From an uncultured Collinsella sp. (GTDB taxonomy: Bacteria > Actinomycetota > Coriobacteriia > Coriobacteriales > Coriobacteriaceae), in assembly GCA_958408685.1 (NCBI GenBank), contig CATYLC010000012.1, forward strand, positions 3,984 to 67,983: a stretch of DNA of 64,000 nucleotides, given 5' to 3'. Both the position numbers and the translations under genes were made by a program. Under the pieces are notes generated by a model. The model was not told the DNA's origin and did no database searches. It saw only the letters and a program-made list of their open reading frames with translations. Below are positions 24,223-33,375 of the stretch, piece after piece. Each line of letters opens with the position of its first letter. Positions within the stretch are counted from its first letter, which is position 1.

Positions 24223-24579
24223 TTATTCGGCCGCTTCGCGCAGGGCCGACATCGTAGCCGCATATTGCTGCTGCAGCGCATGCATCCCCTCGCGAGCGCC
24301 GTCAACGGCATCGGCACCACGCAGTGCTTCGGTTACCACGACCGCCGGCTCGTACAGATTATCGAATCCCAGGTTCTGGCTCACGCCCCTGAGCGTGTGC
24401 GCTGCCATAAACGCACCTTCGGCGTCCCCCGCCGCCATGGCGGCCTCCAGCTTGTCCATGCTCTCGTCATCCAAAAACTTGAGGGCAAAGCGGGCAAGCA
24501 TTTCCTCGCCCATCAGCCGAGCGCACGCGTCATCATAATTGGCGCCGATCTTCTCATACGCCTCACGCATGGAAATCAT
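24223..24579 (-). CDS. Hpt (histidine phosphotransfer) protein
   Basis: The 118-residue all-helical protein carries the Hpt site AAHTLRGVSQNLGF (His61). It acts as a phosphoryl shuttle between a hybrid kinase and a receiver. AAGGAG lies ten bases before ATG 24579; the ATG at 24570 is an alternative. It sits 24 bp downstream of the REC/HD-GYP gene, so the two probably form a unit, but no hybrid kinase is nearby. Confidence 0.88.
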   Translation of the reverse strand: MISMREAYEKIGANYDDACARLMGEEMLARFALKFLDDESMDKLEAAMAAGDAEGAFMAAHTLRGVSQNLGFDNLYEPAVVVTEALRGADAVDGAREGMHALQQQYAATMSALREAAE

Positions 24580-24603
24580 GGATTAAAAACTCCTTTGGTC
24601 AAA

Positions 24604-26484
24604 CTAAATCGTGGGAAACGCGACGACGTCAGCGGGGCGTGCCAACGTCTCGGCAATTTGGTCTTGCACCTCGAGCAGACAATCGAGCAGCAGCGGGTTA
24701 AAGGTGCCGCACTTACCGTCCAGAATCATCTGGATTGCCTCCTCGTGCGGGATAGCGTCCTTGTACACGCGCACGCTCGTCAGAGCATCGTACACGTCGG
24801 CCACCGAAACCACCTGTGCGGCAATGGGAATTTCGTCGCCCTTAAGGCCATCGGGATAACCCTTGCCGTCCCAGCGCTCGTGATGCCAACGCGCAATCTG
24901 GTACGCATATTCCATAAGCGCATTGCCGGCGTGATGGCTACCCAGCTCAAGCAGCATGTCGGCGCCGATCGTGGTATGCGTCTTCATAATCTCGAACTCC
25001 TCGGGCGTAAGGCGCCCGGGCTTGTTGAGAATCGCATCGTCAATCGACATCTTGCCGATATCGTGCAGCGCCGAAGCCAGGGCAATCGTGGAGCGCTCCT
25101 CATTGTCGAGGGAGATCGCGCCGCTACGCTGGACCAGACAGCCAAGCAGCAGCTCGGTCAGCTTTTCGATGTTCGTAACGTGCCTGCCGCTCTCGCCGTT
25201 GCGAAGCTCCATGACGCCGGCCATGATGTCGATGAGCATGCGACTGTTCTTGACGCGCTCGTTGTACTGCTGGGACAGCAGGTTCGTCAGGCGGCGCTGT
25301 TTGGCATATAGGCGGATGGTGTTGCTTACACGGCGGCGCACGACACGGGAGTCAAACGGGCGGTTGATATAGTCTGAGGCGCCCAGCTCGTACGCGCGCA
25401 GAACCATATCATCGGAATCTTCGCTCGAAATCATGATGACAGGCAGATTGTCACTAACCGATCGGCGCGACAGACCGGCCAGCACCTCAAAGCCGCTCAT
25501 GCCCGGCATGACAATATCCAGCAGCACGAGCGACAGCTCATCGCTATAGCGGTCGACCATGTCGAGCGCCGCACGACCGTTATCGGCCTCGAGGATGCAA
25601 TACTCGTCCTTGAGCATCTCGTTGAGAATGGCTCGGTTCATCTCGGAGTCATCGACAATAAGCACCGAAGGTTTTTCGCTTTGGAAGGCCTCGATGGAAT
25701 CGGCATCGGTCACGACCGTACCGGCTTTTGCCTTAGCGCGGCTCAGTAACTGGACAGCGCGGCCAACGCCCTCATCGACCGTCTCGCCATGAATGCGAAC
25801 GCCACCAACACATGCCGTCAAGCTCACGTACTCATGGCCCGGAATAATCGTGGAACGAACGGCATCGGACACCTGATGCAGGCGACGGGTGAAGTCATCG
25901 GAGGGAATATTGGGCATGACGACCACAAACTTGTCGCAGCCATAGCGCACAAGCTCGTCAGTCGAACGGATTCCGCTGCGCATGGCTGTCGCCACAGCAC
26001 CGAGCGCAAGGTCGCCGGCATGACGGCCACACGTATCGTTGAAGACCCTAAAATCATCAAGGTCGATCATCGCAACGCCGGCATTCATGCGGGCGCTACG
26101 GAGCTTTTCCTCGTAATATCGGCGATTGCGCACACTCGTCAGCACGTCGGTGTAGACAAGGTCCTCTTCTGCAGCCTCTTGCTCATCAATCGGACGCACC
26201 ATTAGCAGGACGTGAGGCTCGCCCTCGACCTTTAGAGGACGCAGACGGGCGCGGTACTCGGTACCATCATTGAGCAGCTGCTCCGACACCTCATCGGAAT
26301 CTGCCAAGGCCTCAAGACTCGACTGACGCAGACAAGGGCACCGATTGCCGGCGAGCAGGCAGTTAGGCTCGCTCTTAATCTGATCGGCCGACAGCAAACG
26401 CACCACGGGGTAGGTCTTCGCGACGCGGGCGACCTCAGCGGCAGCCTCCTCGTCGGTTAGATTGACCTCGTGATTATTGAGCAT
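24604..26484 (-). CDS. Degenerate GGDEF - receiver - HD-GYP signalling protein
   Basis: The product is 626 residues. The N-terminal 100 residues hold a cysteine cluster (NCLLAGNRCPC). Residues about 108-262 are a GGDEF domain whose signature is YGCDKF (181-186), so diguanylate cyclase activity is unlikely. Residues 272-395 are a receiver with phospho-Asp323 (LLDIVMPGMSG). Residues about 405-615 are an HD-GYP phosphodiesterase, with SALHDIGK (His474, Asp475) and a later GKGYPDGLKG motif. The architecture suggests a phosphorylation-controlled c-di-GMP (or related dinucleotide) hydrolase. Having the receiver between the two output domains is unusual. Its likely partner is the Hpt protein 24 bp downstream. 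Confidence 0.88.
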   Translation of the reverse strand: MLNNHEVNLTDEEAAAEVARVAKTYPVVRLLSADQIKSEPNCLLAGNRCPCLRQSSLEALADSDEVSEQLLNDGTEYRARLRPLKVEGEPHVLLMVRPIDEQEAAEEDLVYTDVLTSVRNRRYYEEKLRSARMNAGVAMIDLDDFRVFNDTCGRHAGDLALGAVATAMRSGIRSTDELVRYGCDKFVVVMPNIPSDDFTRRLHQVSDAVRSTIIPGHEYVSLTACVGGVRIHGETVDEGVGRAVQLLSRAKAKAGTVVTDADSIEAFQSEKPSVLIVDDSEMNRAILNEMLKDEYCILEADNGRAALDMVDRYSDELSLVLLDIVMPGMSGFEVLAGLSRRSVSDNLPVIMISSEDSDDMVLRAYELGASDYINRPFDSRVVRRRVSNTIRLYAKQRRLTNLLSQQYNERVKNSRMLIDIMAGVMELRNGESGRHVTNIEKLTELLLGCLVQRSGAISLDNEERSTIALASALHDIGKMSIDDAILNKPGRLTPEEFEIMKTHTTIGADMLLELGSHHAGNALMEYAYQIARWHHERWDGKGYPDGLKGDEIPIAAQVVSVADVYDALTSVRVYKDAIPHEEAIQMILDGKCGTFNPLLLDCLLEVQDQIAETLARPADVVAFPTI

Positions 26485-26695
26485 ATGGGGCCCTTTCTAT
26501 CGTTATACACGGCAACGGTGCATATCAATTGGTACAAGGGTAACATCTAACAGCTGAAGGCAAACGCGCGATTATCGTTACATTTTTATGACCTGGCAAG
26601 CGGCGGTAATGGAGCCGCGGGCGCGCGGTTATGGGCGCATTCATTAACAATGACGAAACGCTAACAACCCCTCTCCCCGCAGGTCATCGAGCGTG

Positions 26696-27493
26696 CTAAC
26701 GCTCCAAGACATCGCGAACGGCATTTGCCGCCGTAACGGGGCGATCGCGCAGACCGTTATGCGCGCCCGGAATCGTCACAAGGGGGCAATCGAGATATTC
26801 GGCAGCCGCTCGCGTGCCAGCCTCGCGGGGCGTATCGATCGAGAGCTCGCCGAGAAGCACAGCCGACACCGCCTTTGACGCGCGGGCGCGCTCCCAGTCG
26901 GGAGCATATGTCATATTTGTTCCGTATTCATTGGCCATAAAGCAACGACCATTGCGCAGGGCATGTTTGGCTTCCGCTTCGGTCGTCCCAGGAGCCTCGG
27001 GGTCCAAGTCGCCGAGAGCTCCCAAGAAAAGCCGGAGCGCCCTTGAAACCTTTCCAGCCGCAATCATATCGAGCAAAATCGGAGCTGCGCCCATGCCGAC
27101 GCCTTCGGCCGACACAGCCGGCTCATGCAGAATCGCACGGGCAACGAGATGGGGTTCGCTGCGAAGAAGCTCCAGCGCCACCAACGTACCGGCACTATGC
27201 GCAAGCACATTTGCCGGAGCGCCAACGTGTTCGATCACGGCTTGCAGGTCGGCGGCCTGAGCGGCAAGATCATAGCTGCCGTCTGCCGCATCGCTGCTGC
27301 CACCGCAGCCGCGGCGGTCGTAGGCAATTACGCGGTAGTTGCGGCTGAGCTCACAAGCGATACCGTCGAAAAATGTGCCGTCGACACAAGCGCCGTGCAC
27401 GCACACCAAAGCAGGAGCATCAGGCGACACATCCGGGCCGGCATATTCGCGACAGGCAATCGTGGTGCCCGCATTCTCGACCGTAAAATCCAT
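26696..27493 (-). CDS. Alpha/beta-hydrolase
   Basis: The 265-residue product has an alpha/beta-hydrolase fold. The oxyanion region is CVHGACVDG, the nucleophile elbow LAHSAGT, and the late His is in IPGAHNGLRDRP. The cap region is short. The substrate is unknown; it resembles esterase/lactonase members annotated as hydrolases. It is divergent from the radical SAM gene and apparently monocistronic. Confidence 0.85.
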   Translation of the reverse strand: MDFTVENAGTTIACREYAGPDVSPDAPALVCVHGACVDGTFFDGIACELSRNYRVIAYDRRGCGGSSDAADGSYDLAAQAADLQAVIEHVGAPANVLAHSAGTLVALELLRSEPHLVARAILHEPAVSAEGVGMGAAPILLDMIAAGKVSRALRLFLGALGDLDPEAPGTTEAEAKHALRNGRCFMANEYGTNMTYAPDWERARASKAVSAVLLGELSIDTPREAGTRAAAEYLDCPLVTIPGAHNGLRDRPVTAANAVRDVLER

Positions 27494-27645
27494 GTTGTGC
27501 CCCCATCATCAACGCCCATCCAGTTGCACGTCAGTACGGTTGAATGGGCCCGCATTGCCTTACGCCTTGTTAACAGATTAACTGTACCCGACCCGAGGCT
27601 TTTCATGGCACCGCATAATGAGCGACGTGAAAAAACGAAACTTGT

Positions 27646-27670
27646 AAAGCAAGGGCCCGCACCTTGCTTT
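27646..27670. promoter_or_regulatory. Inverted repeat upstream of the radical SAM gene
   Basis: AAAGCAAGG and CCTTGCTTT around seven bases, 49 bp before ATG 27719. It may be an operator or a leader hairpin; no T-run follows. Confidence 0.45.
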
Positions 27671-27718
27671 GGAGCCGATGCTATGCTTAGGCACAATTGT
27701 CTTGAGGAGCATATGCCT

Positions 27719-28495
27719 ATGTCTACGTTTTTGAATGCCAGCCCCATCTTTGGGCCCGTTCGCAGCCGTCGCCTTGGTCTCTCGCTCGGCGTCAACATGA
27801 TGCCGGCCAGCGGCAAAATCTGCACGTTCGACTGCATCTACTGCGAAAACGGCCTCAACGCCGAGCGCCCCTGCCATGAGCCGTACAACACAGCCGCCGT
27901 GGTACTCGGCGCGCTCGAGGAAAAGCTGCGCGAGATGGCAGCCGAGGGCGAGCTCCCCGATGTGATCACCTTCGCAGGCAACGGCGAGCCCACCGCCGCA
28001 CCGGAGTTTCCGCAGGCCATCGTCGGCGCCGTCGCGCTGCGCGACGAGCTTGCCCCAAACTCCAAGATCGCCGTACTTTCCAACGGCACGCGCGCCGACC
28101 GTCCCGAGGTGCACGACGCGCTCATGATGGTCGACGACAACATTCTTAAGCTCGATACCGTCGACCCGGCGTTTATCCAGCTGCTCGACCAGCCTGTTGG
28201 CCCCTACGACGTCGAGCACCAGATCGAGACGTTCGCAAGCTTTGACGGTCATGTCATTATCCAGACGATGTTTTTGAGCGGTGAGTACCGGGGCAAGTCT
28301 CTCGATAACACCGGCGAGGAGTACGTTGGTCCTTGGCTCGCGGCGCTCGAGCGCATTCGCCCGCAGGAGGCGACCATCTACACAGTGGCGCGCGAGACAC
28401 CAATCGCCGGCCTTGCCAAAGCGGCGCCCGAGGTGCTCGACACGATCGCCGCACGCGTGCGCGCCCTCGACATTCCCTGCCAAGTGAGCTACTAG
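27719..28495 (+). CDS. Radical SAM protein
   Basis: The product is 258 residues from ATG 27719. The SAM-cluster motif is CTFDCIYC (Cys35, Cys39, Cys42), and the SAM-binding strand region is FAGNGEPTAAPEFP. The family resembles wyosine-type/YhcC-like small radical SAM proteins without extra cluster domains. GAGGAG lies nine bases upstream; an ATG six bases earlier is only three bases from it. Long upstream extension of this frame overlaps the divergent hydrolase and is not supported. The reaction is unknown. Confidence 0.85.
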   Translation: MSTFLNASPIFGPVRSRRLGLSLGVNMMPASGKICTFDCIYCENGLNAERPCHEPYNTAAVVLGALEEKLREMAAEGELPDVITFAGNGEPTAAPEFPQAIVGAVALRDELAPNSKIAVLSNGTRADRPEVHDALMMVDDNILKLDTVDPAFIQLLDQPVGPYDVEHQIETFASFDGHVIIQTMFLSGEYRGKSLDNTGEEYVGPWLAALERIRPQEATIYTVARETPIAGLAKAAPEVLDTIAARVRALDIPCQVSY

Positions 28496-28536
28496 CAAAA
28501 CCACGCAGCAGCTAGTGCCCGCCACCCCGCTCCATC

Positions 28537-28603
28537 AGTTGCGGTGATATAGTTCCTGTTTATGCTGTTAAACCGCTTAAATCGGAACTATATCACCGCA
28601 ACT
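28537..28603. repeat. 20-bp perfect inverted repeat, AGTTGCGGTGA family copy 1
   Basis: Arms 28537-28556 and 28584-28603 are perfect complements (AGTTGCGGTGATATAGTTCC) around 27 bases. The outer half of the arm recurs at 36855-36920. It lies in the leader of the methionine aminopeptidase gene. Confidence 0.75.
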
Positions 28604-28655
28604 TATATGGACGCGTGGGTGGGCTATACTAGCTGCGGATGAAAGGAAGTTAGCC

Positions 28656-29543
28656 ATGTATGACAAAGGACCCGTGCCTGGCCGCAACGACGCTTGCTGG
28701 TGCGGCAGCGGCAAAAAATATAAGAAATGCCATAGCGCCTTTGACGAGCGCCTTGAGCGCCTGTGGGAAGAGGGCTGGGAGGTTCTGCCTCGCACACTCT
28801 ACAAGACGCCCGCCGATATCGAGGGCATCAAGCGCTCCGCCGCCATCAACGTGGGCGTGCTCGACTACGTAGGCGAGCACATCGCCGCGGGCATGACCAC
28901 CAACCAGATCGACCAGATGATTTACGACTACACCGTCGAGCACGGTGGCACGCCGGCCGACCTCAACTACGAGGGCTACCCCAAGAGCGTGTGCACCTCG
29001 ATCAACGATGTGGTCTGCCACGGCATCCCCTGCGATACGGACGTGTTGCACGAGGGCGACATCATCAACGTGGACTGTTCCACGATTCTTGACGGCTACT
29101 TTAGCGACTCGAGCCGCATGTTCTGCATCGGCGAGGTCTCGGCCGAGCGCCGGCGCCTGGTCGAGGTCACCCGTGCCAGCGTGGAGGCGGGTCTGGCCGC
29201 CGTCAAGCCGTGGCTGCCGTTGTCCGTGATGGCCGAGGCCGTGCAAAAGACGGTCGAGGACGCCGGCTTTAGCGTGGTGCGCGAGTACGGCGGACACGGC
29301 ATCGGTAAGGAGTTCCATGAGGACCCGTTTGTGGGCTTTACCACCGAGGCGCCCGATGTGGACACCATCATGGCTCCGGGCATGGTCTTTACCATCGAGC
29401 CCATGGTCAACGCCGGAGCGCCCGACATCAAGATCAGCAAGGGCGACGGTTGGTGCGTGCGCACCAAGGACGGCAGCGACTCGGCCCAGTGCGAGGTACA
29501 GCTCGTGGTGACCGAGGACGGTTACGAGCTGCTGAGCTGGTAG
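28656..29543 (+). CDS. map: Type I methionine aminopeptidase with SEC-C zinc motif
   Basis: The product is 295 residues. The N-terminal 27 residues hold a SEC-C motif (GRNDACWCGSGKKYKKCH) that binds zinc and may contact the ribosome. The peptidase M24 domain follows with metal ligands in VDCSTILDGYFSDSS (two Asp), GGHGIGKEFHEDP (His), FTIEPMV (Glu) and AQCEVQLVV (Glu). It removes N-terminal Met cotranslationally. The SEC-C extension is found in some Actinobacteria and Clostridia. Single gene with its own terminator. Confidence 0.93.
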   Translation: MYDKGPVPGRNDACWCGSGKKYKKCHSAFDERLERLWEEGWEVLPRTLYKTPADIEGIKRSAAINVGVLDYVGEHIAAGMTTNQIDQMIYDYTVEHGGTPADLNYEGYPKSVCTSINDVVCHGIPCDTDVLHEGDIINVDCSTILDGYFSDSSRMFCIGEVSAERRRLVEVTRASVEAGLAAVKPWLPLSVMAEAVQKTVEDAGFSVVREYGGHGIGKEFHEDPFVGFTTEAPDVDTIMAPGMVFTIEPMVNAGAPDIKISKGDGWCVRTKDGSDSAQCEVQLVVTEDGYELLSW

Positions 29544-29553
29544 CCGTGGATGC

Positions 29554-29599
29554 GCCGGATGCCGACGGGCACGCCCGTCTTGCATCCGGCGTTTTATTT
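29554..29599 (+). terminator. Terminator of map
   Basis: GCCGGATGC and GCATCCGGC with inner GACGGGC/GCCCGTC pairing, then GTTTTATTT. Confidence 0.85.
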
Positions 29600-29609
29600 G
29601 AGCGTTTTG

Positions 29610-29653
29610 CCTGATAAAACCTGCCAAAATTAACCTGTCCCTTTTTGGCAGGT
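29610..29653. repeat. 45-bp hairpin repeat, copy b
   Basis: CCTGATAAAACCTGCC at the start and TCCCTTTTTGGCAGGT at the end. It lies 19 bp before the GTG of the hydroxyacid dehydrogenase, between the map terminator and the next ribosome site. Confidence 0.75.
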
Positions 29654-29672
29654 CGAGCGGAGAGGACTGCTT

Positions 29673-30608
29673 GTGAACATCCTGGTTTTGTTGCCTGTCA
29701 ACGACCGTCATCGCGCAATTCTTGAGTCGAGCGCTCCGGGCGAGGACTTTATCTACACGAGCGCCGATGCCGTCACGCACGAGCAGGTCGCCAACGCCGA
29801 CGTAATCCTGGGCAACATCGACCCCGCCATGCTTACGGCATGCGAGCATCTCCAACTGCTGCAGCTGCAGACCGCGGGCTATGACGATTACTTGGCCGCC
29901 GGCACCGTGCCAGCCGACGCCAAGCTTTCCTGCTCGGTGGGCGCCTACGGCCAGGCCGTGAGCGAGCACATGTTTGCCATGGTCCTTTCCATGATGAAGC
30001 GCCTGCCCGGCTATCACGACTTGCAGCGCGAGCATCGCTGGGAGGATTTGGGGCCGGTCACCTCGCTCAAAAATGCCAATGTGCTGGTGCTGGGCGCGGG
30101 CGACATTGGTGGCCACTTTGCCACGCTATGCCGCAGCATGGGCGCGCACGTCCGCGGCATCAAGCGCCATCCGCTCGTCTACCCCATTGTGTTTGAGGAC
30201 ATGGACGGCATGGACGCCCTGCCCGAGCGCCTGGCCGAGGCTGACATCGTCGCATCCTTTATGCCCAGCACACCCGAGACCCGCGGCCTGGCGAACGCCG
30301 AGTTCTTCGCCGCGATGAAACCGGGCGCCTTCTTTGCCAACGGCGGCCGCGGCGACCTTGTGGTCGCCGACGACTTGGTTGCCGCCCTGGAGTCGGGACA
30401 TCTCGCCGGCGCCGCGGTCGACGTCACCGACCCCGAGCCGCTGCCTGATACAAGCCCCCTGTGGGATGCGCCCAACATGCTCATCACACCGCATATCTCG
30501 GGCTGGTTCCACTTGGAGGCCACGCTCAACAATGTGGTCGACATTGCCGCGGAGAACTTGCGTCATCTGCAAGCGGGTGAGACGCTCCGCCGTTGGATCG
30601 AACACTAA
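29673..30608 (+). CDS. D-isomer-specific 2-hydroxyacid dehydrogenase
   Basis: The product is 311 residues from GTG 29673. The NAD-binding motif is GAGDIGGHFA. Catalytic Arg, Glu and His are in NGGRGDLV, DPEPLPD and TPHISGW. The family reduces 2-keto acids or oxidises D-2-hydroxy acids; substrate unknown. A plausible physiological link to the 2-hydroxyacyl-CoA dehydratase in this window cannot be shown. The ribosome site is GCGGAGAGG. Confidence 0.9.
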   Translation: MNILVLLPVNDRHRAILESSAPGEDFIYTSADAVTHEQVANADVILGNIDPAMLTACEHLQLLQLQTAGYDDYLAAGTVPADAKLSCSVGAYGQAVSEHMFAMVLSMMKRLPGYHDLQREHRWEDLGPVTSLKNANVLVLGAGDIGGHFATLCRSMGAHVRGIKRHPLVYPIVFEDMDGMDALPERLAEADIVASFMPSTPETRGLANAEFFAAMKPGAFFANGGRGDLVVADDLVAALESGHLAGAAVDVTDPEPLPDTSPLWDAPNMLITPHISGWFHLEATLNNVVDIAAENLRHLQAGETLRRWIEH

Positions 30609-30610
30609 GA

Positions 30611-30637
30611 ATTACGCCGTTTTACAAACGGCGTAAT
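30611..30637. terminator. Hairpin after the dehydrogenase gene
   Basis: ATTACGCCGTTT and AAACGGCGTAAT around TAC, two bases after the stop codon. There is no T-run, so it may protect the 3' end rather than terminate. Confidence 0.5.
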
Positions 30638-30742
30638 GAGCCGACGCTGCGAGCCCGCCGTTTGGCCAACCTGCGGCGCTTTGCTGGCGCGGCCCTACCT
30701 GTGGGCTCTCGCTGACCATTATTCGACCAAAGGGGTCTAGCG

Positions 30743-31237
30743 CTATTTAAGCGTTGTTAGATAGCTTCTTGCATCTTCTACGTTCATTGCTGCGACGGGC
30801 GCATGCGAACAGAGCTTGACATCGTTGGTGACCAGTAAATCTGCTTGGGAGCGTATCGCTGCCGCAATGATTAAATCGTCTTCGTAATCGCTATGGAGAT
30901 TACGCTGCTTGCTCGCCATCCATATGTCACTCAGGTCGCAGGGTACCGGCGTGGCAAGTTGCGACAACACGTCGAGGCAATCCCATGCAAGTGATGTCGC
31001 CGCCACGGCGGCATCTTGGGATAGTGAGCCATGCTCTCGCCGATACCATGCCTTATGTTCGCTTGAAATCAAATAGAACAGGTCTTTGGACGATGTCGCC
31101 GCATACAGCAAATCCACCTGCGCCGTGCATGCATCGCGTAAAAACTCAATCGCCGCCGAACGACCACGTCGTGAGGGAATGAAGTAATCGAGCCACACGT
31201 TGGTGTCAACCAAGATGCGCTTTAGAGCCTCACTCAT
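30743..31237 (-). CDS. PIN-domain toxin (VapC-like)
   Basis: The product is 164 residues. Acidic residues of the PIN active site are visible: Asp in LVDTNVWLDYF, Glu in AIEFLRD, Asp in DYEDDLIIAAA and Asp in LLVTNDVKL. Such proteins are Mg-dependent RNases. It overlaps the 3' end of the antitoxin gene by 8 bp, the usual order with antitoxin first. Targets are unknown. Confidence 0.85.
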   Translation of the reverse strand: MSEALKRILVDTNVWLDYFIPSRRGRSAAIEFLRDACTAQVDLLYAATSSKDLFYLISSEHKAWYRREHGSLSQDAAVAATSLAWDCLDVLSQLATPVPCDLSDIWMASKQRNLHSDYEDDLIIAAAIRSQADLLVTNDVKLCSHAPVAAMNVEDARSYLTTLK

Positions 31238-31610
31238 AGAGCCAGCTCATCTCCTCGCCATAGCGATCCGCATATGCATTCCGTTTGAGCTCTTCGTCGT
31301 CCGATGGCTGAGCCCTGACCATATCGATTCCCGACTCACGGCAAGCGGCAGCGAACAGCTTCGATCCCTGATCCATGAGCTCGAGTTTACGTTTGGCGAC
31401 CTTTTCGCGCTCGCGCTGTTCCGCCCGGGCACGACTGGGCAGCAGGATATCCTCGAGCGCACCGGGGCGATCGGCCAGCGACGCTGCAAGCTGCCAGAGC
31501 GCTCGCACCGCTTGGCTCGGCGTCATACCGGCCCTGGAGAGAGCAGCGTCGCCGCTCCTTTTAAGATCGGCATCAAGACGTACGTTGATCTGAGCGGCTG
31601 TTGTGGTCAT
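31230..31610 (-). CDS. RelB/DinJ-like antitoxin
   Basis: The product is 126 residues. The N-terminal INVRLDADLKRSGDAALSRAG followed by MTPSQAVRALW matches the ribbon-helix-helix DNA-binding part of RelB/DinJ antitoxins. A charged helical C-terminus (ARAEQREREKVAKRK) probably wraps the toxin. GGAGGGGCC precedes ATG 31610. Partner toxin is a PIN protein, not a RelE/YafQ fold, so this is a mixed pair. It would repress its own promoter. Confidence 0.82.
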   Translation of the reverse strand: MTTTAAQINVRLDADLKRSGDAALSRAGMTPSQAVRALWQLAASLADRPGALEDILLPSRARAEQREREKVAKRKLELMDQGSKLFAAACRESGIDMVRAQPSDDEELKRNAYADRYGEEMSWLYE

Positions 31611-31704
31611 GGCCCCTCCTTAATACTTCAGAATTATCATAAAACACTATGGTAGATACGTAAAGCATGTATAGCAATAAATTAGTATTAGCCGTGCTCC
31701 GTGC

Positions 31705-31741
31705 ACAAAAAGCCGCCGAGGCACATTGCACCTCGGCGGCT
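31705..31741 (-). terminator. Terminator of the M18 aminopeptidase gene
   Basis: Read leftward: AGCCGCCGAGG, a nine-base loop, CCTCGGCGGCT, then TTTTTG. Confidence 0.85.
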
Positions 31742-31782
31742 ACGCATCACCAATCTAGTTCGGTTTCATCCTTTGCATTTAC

Positions 31783-31831
31783 CCAGATAAAACCTGGCAA
31801 AATAAACCTGTCCCTTTTTGGCAGGTTTTTA
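31783..31831. repeat. 45-bp hairpin repeat, copy c
   Basis: CCAGATAAAACCTGGC to TCCCTTTTTGGCAGGT then TTTTTAGA. Its end supplies the TAA stop codon of the M18 aminopeptidase (31829-31831). Confidence 0.75.
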
Positions 31832-33214
31832 GAGCTCCACGCTTTCGGCGCCGTTGATGGTTAGGTTGCGCTCGTAGAAGGCCGTGAGGGCGCGGATGGC
31901 GTACATCACGTCGCGCACGCCGCCGGTCTCGTAGCTCGAGTGCATGGCCAGCTGCGGCAGGCCCACGTCCACGGCATGCATGCTCGCCTGCATATTCGAC
32001 AGGTTGCCCAGGGTGGAACCGCCGGCCATGTCGCTCTTGTTGGCGAAAGCCTGCGTTGGCACGTCGGCGTCATCGCAGATGGCCTGGAACACCGCGCGGC
32101 TAAAGGCATCGGTGCAGTAGTGCTGGTTGGCGGCTTCCTTGATGACGATGCCGCCGTTGAGCACAACCTGATTGCGAGCGTCGCACTTCTCGGCGTGGTT
32201 GGGGTGCACAGCATGTGCATTGTCGCAGCTCACGAGCATCGAGGCGGCAAGTGCGCGATGGTACGACTCGTCGTCAAAGCCCAGCGAGCCGTTAATGCGA
32301 CGCAATGCATCGGCCAAGAACGTCGACATGGCGCCCTGCTTGGTCTCGGAGCCAACCTCCTCGTTATCGAAGCAGCAGAAGACCGAGACATCGTGCGCGT
32401 TCTCGGCGCCCAAAAATGCCTGCAGCGAGGTGTAGGCGCAGGCCAGGTCGTCGAGCTTGGGCGTCGAGATAAACTCGTCAGCCCAGCCCCAAATGCGCGC
32501 ATCCTGACGATTGACCAGGAACAGATCGCGGCCCAAAATTTGCTCGGGCTCAACGTCCAACTCGTCGGCGATCAGGGCGTCAAAATCTCCCTGCTTGAGT
32601 TCGCCGGTGCTGATGAGTGGGCACAGGTCGACGGCTCGGTTGGGAGCAAAGCCCTCGTTAACGCCGCGGTTCATATGGATGGCAAGGCTCGGGATAATAG
32701 CGACCTCACGCTCGGTGGAAAGCAGACGGCTCTCAATACGGTCGCCTTCGCGCACCAGCACGCGGCCCGCGAGTGCCAGCGGACGATCGAACCAGGTGTA
32801 GTCAATCATGCCGCCGTAGGCCTCGGTGTTCAGGCGCAGCGTCTCGCCCGCGCCGTCAAGCTCAGGCACGGCCTTGACCTTAAACGTCGGCGAATCGCTG
32901 TGCGACGCCGTGAGCTGAAAATGATAGTCACCGGCAACGCCGTCCTCGCCCCACGTCGCGGCCAGGTCCTCGCCCACCTTAAAGGCAACAACGCTCGAGG
33001 TGTTGCGCTGCGTGTAATAACGCCCGCCCGGTTCGATGTCCCACGCCGCATTCTCGGGCAGGTAGGTAAAGCCCGCCTCGTCGAGCTCGGCCATAATGGT
33101 CGCCGCCGTATGGAACATGCTGGGGCATGCCTCAATAAAGTCGATAAGGTCGTTGGCGGCCTCGATATCATCGGCCGTCACATGCGCGCGCTCGGGCGTT
33201 TCCTGATCCGTCAT
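31829..33214 (-). CDS. M18-family aminopeptidase
   Basis: The product is 461 residues from ATG 33214, supported by AAGGGGAG. Family metal and catalytic residues are in ASHSDSPTF (His, Asp), FDNEEVGS (Glu-Glu) and SCDNAHAVHPNH (Asp, His), with a late MHSSYETGG. It is a cytosolic, dodecameric, zinc-dependent aminopeptidase with preference for acidic or neutral N-termini. The stop codon lies in a 45-bp repeat and the terminator follows 90 bp on. Confidence 0.92.
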   Translation of the reverse strand: MTDQETPERAHVTADDIEAANDLIDFIEACPSMFHTAATIMAELDEAGFTYLPENAAWDIEPGGRYYTQRNTSSVVAFKVGEDLAATWGEDGVAGDYHFQLTASHSDSPTFKVKAVPELDGAGETLRLNTEAYGGMIDYTWFDRPLALAGRVLVREGDRIESRLLSTEREVAIIPSLAIHMNRGVNEGFAPNRAVDLCPLISTGELKQGDFDALIADELDVEPEQILGRDLFLVNRQDARIWGWADEFISTPKLDDLACAYTSLQAFLGAENAHDVSVFCCFDNEEVGSETKQGAMSTFLADALRRINGSLGFDDESYHRALAASMLVSCDNAHAVHPNHAEKCDARNQVVLNGGIVIKEAANQHYCTDAFSRAVFQAICDDADVPTQAFANKSDMAGGSTLGNLSNMQASMHAVDVGLPQLAMHSSYETGGVRDVMYAIRALTAFYERNLTINGAESVEL

Positions 33215-33375
33215 GCTCTCCCCTTTCGCTGGGTTGATGGTCCCTTCCAGCATACCCCGCCGCGCCAGCGCTGCACTCTTCATTCCGTGTTTAATCCCGC
33301 ACCGCTCACCAAGTTGAGCCATCATGCCCGTGCACCTTTTGCGACAATTACGCTAACAGGACGAGAGGAGCCGCC

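Noticed and set aside
27125..27718. N-terminal extension of the radical SAM frame
   Set aside because: It overlaps the divergent hydrolase gene and has no ribosome site; the start at 27719 has GAGGAG.
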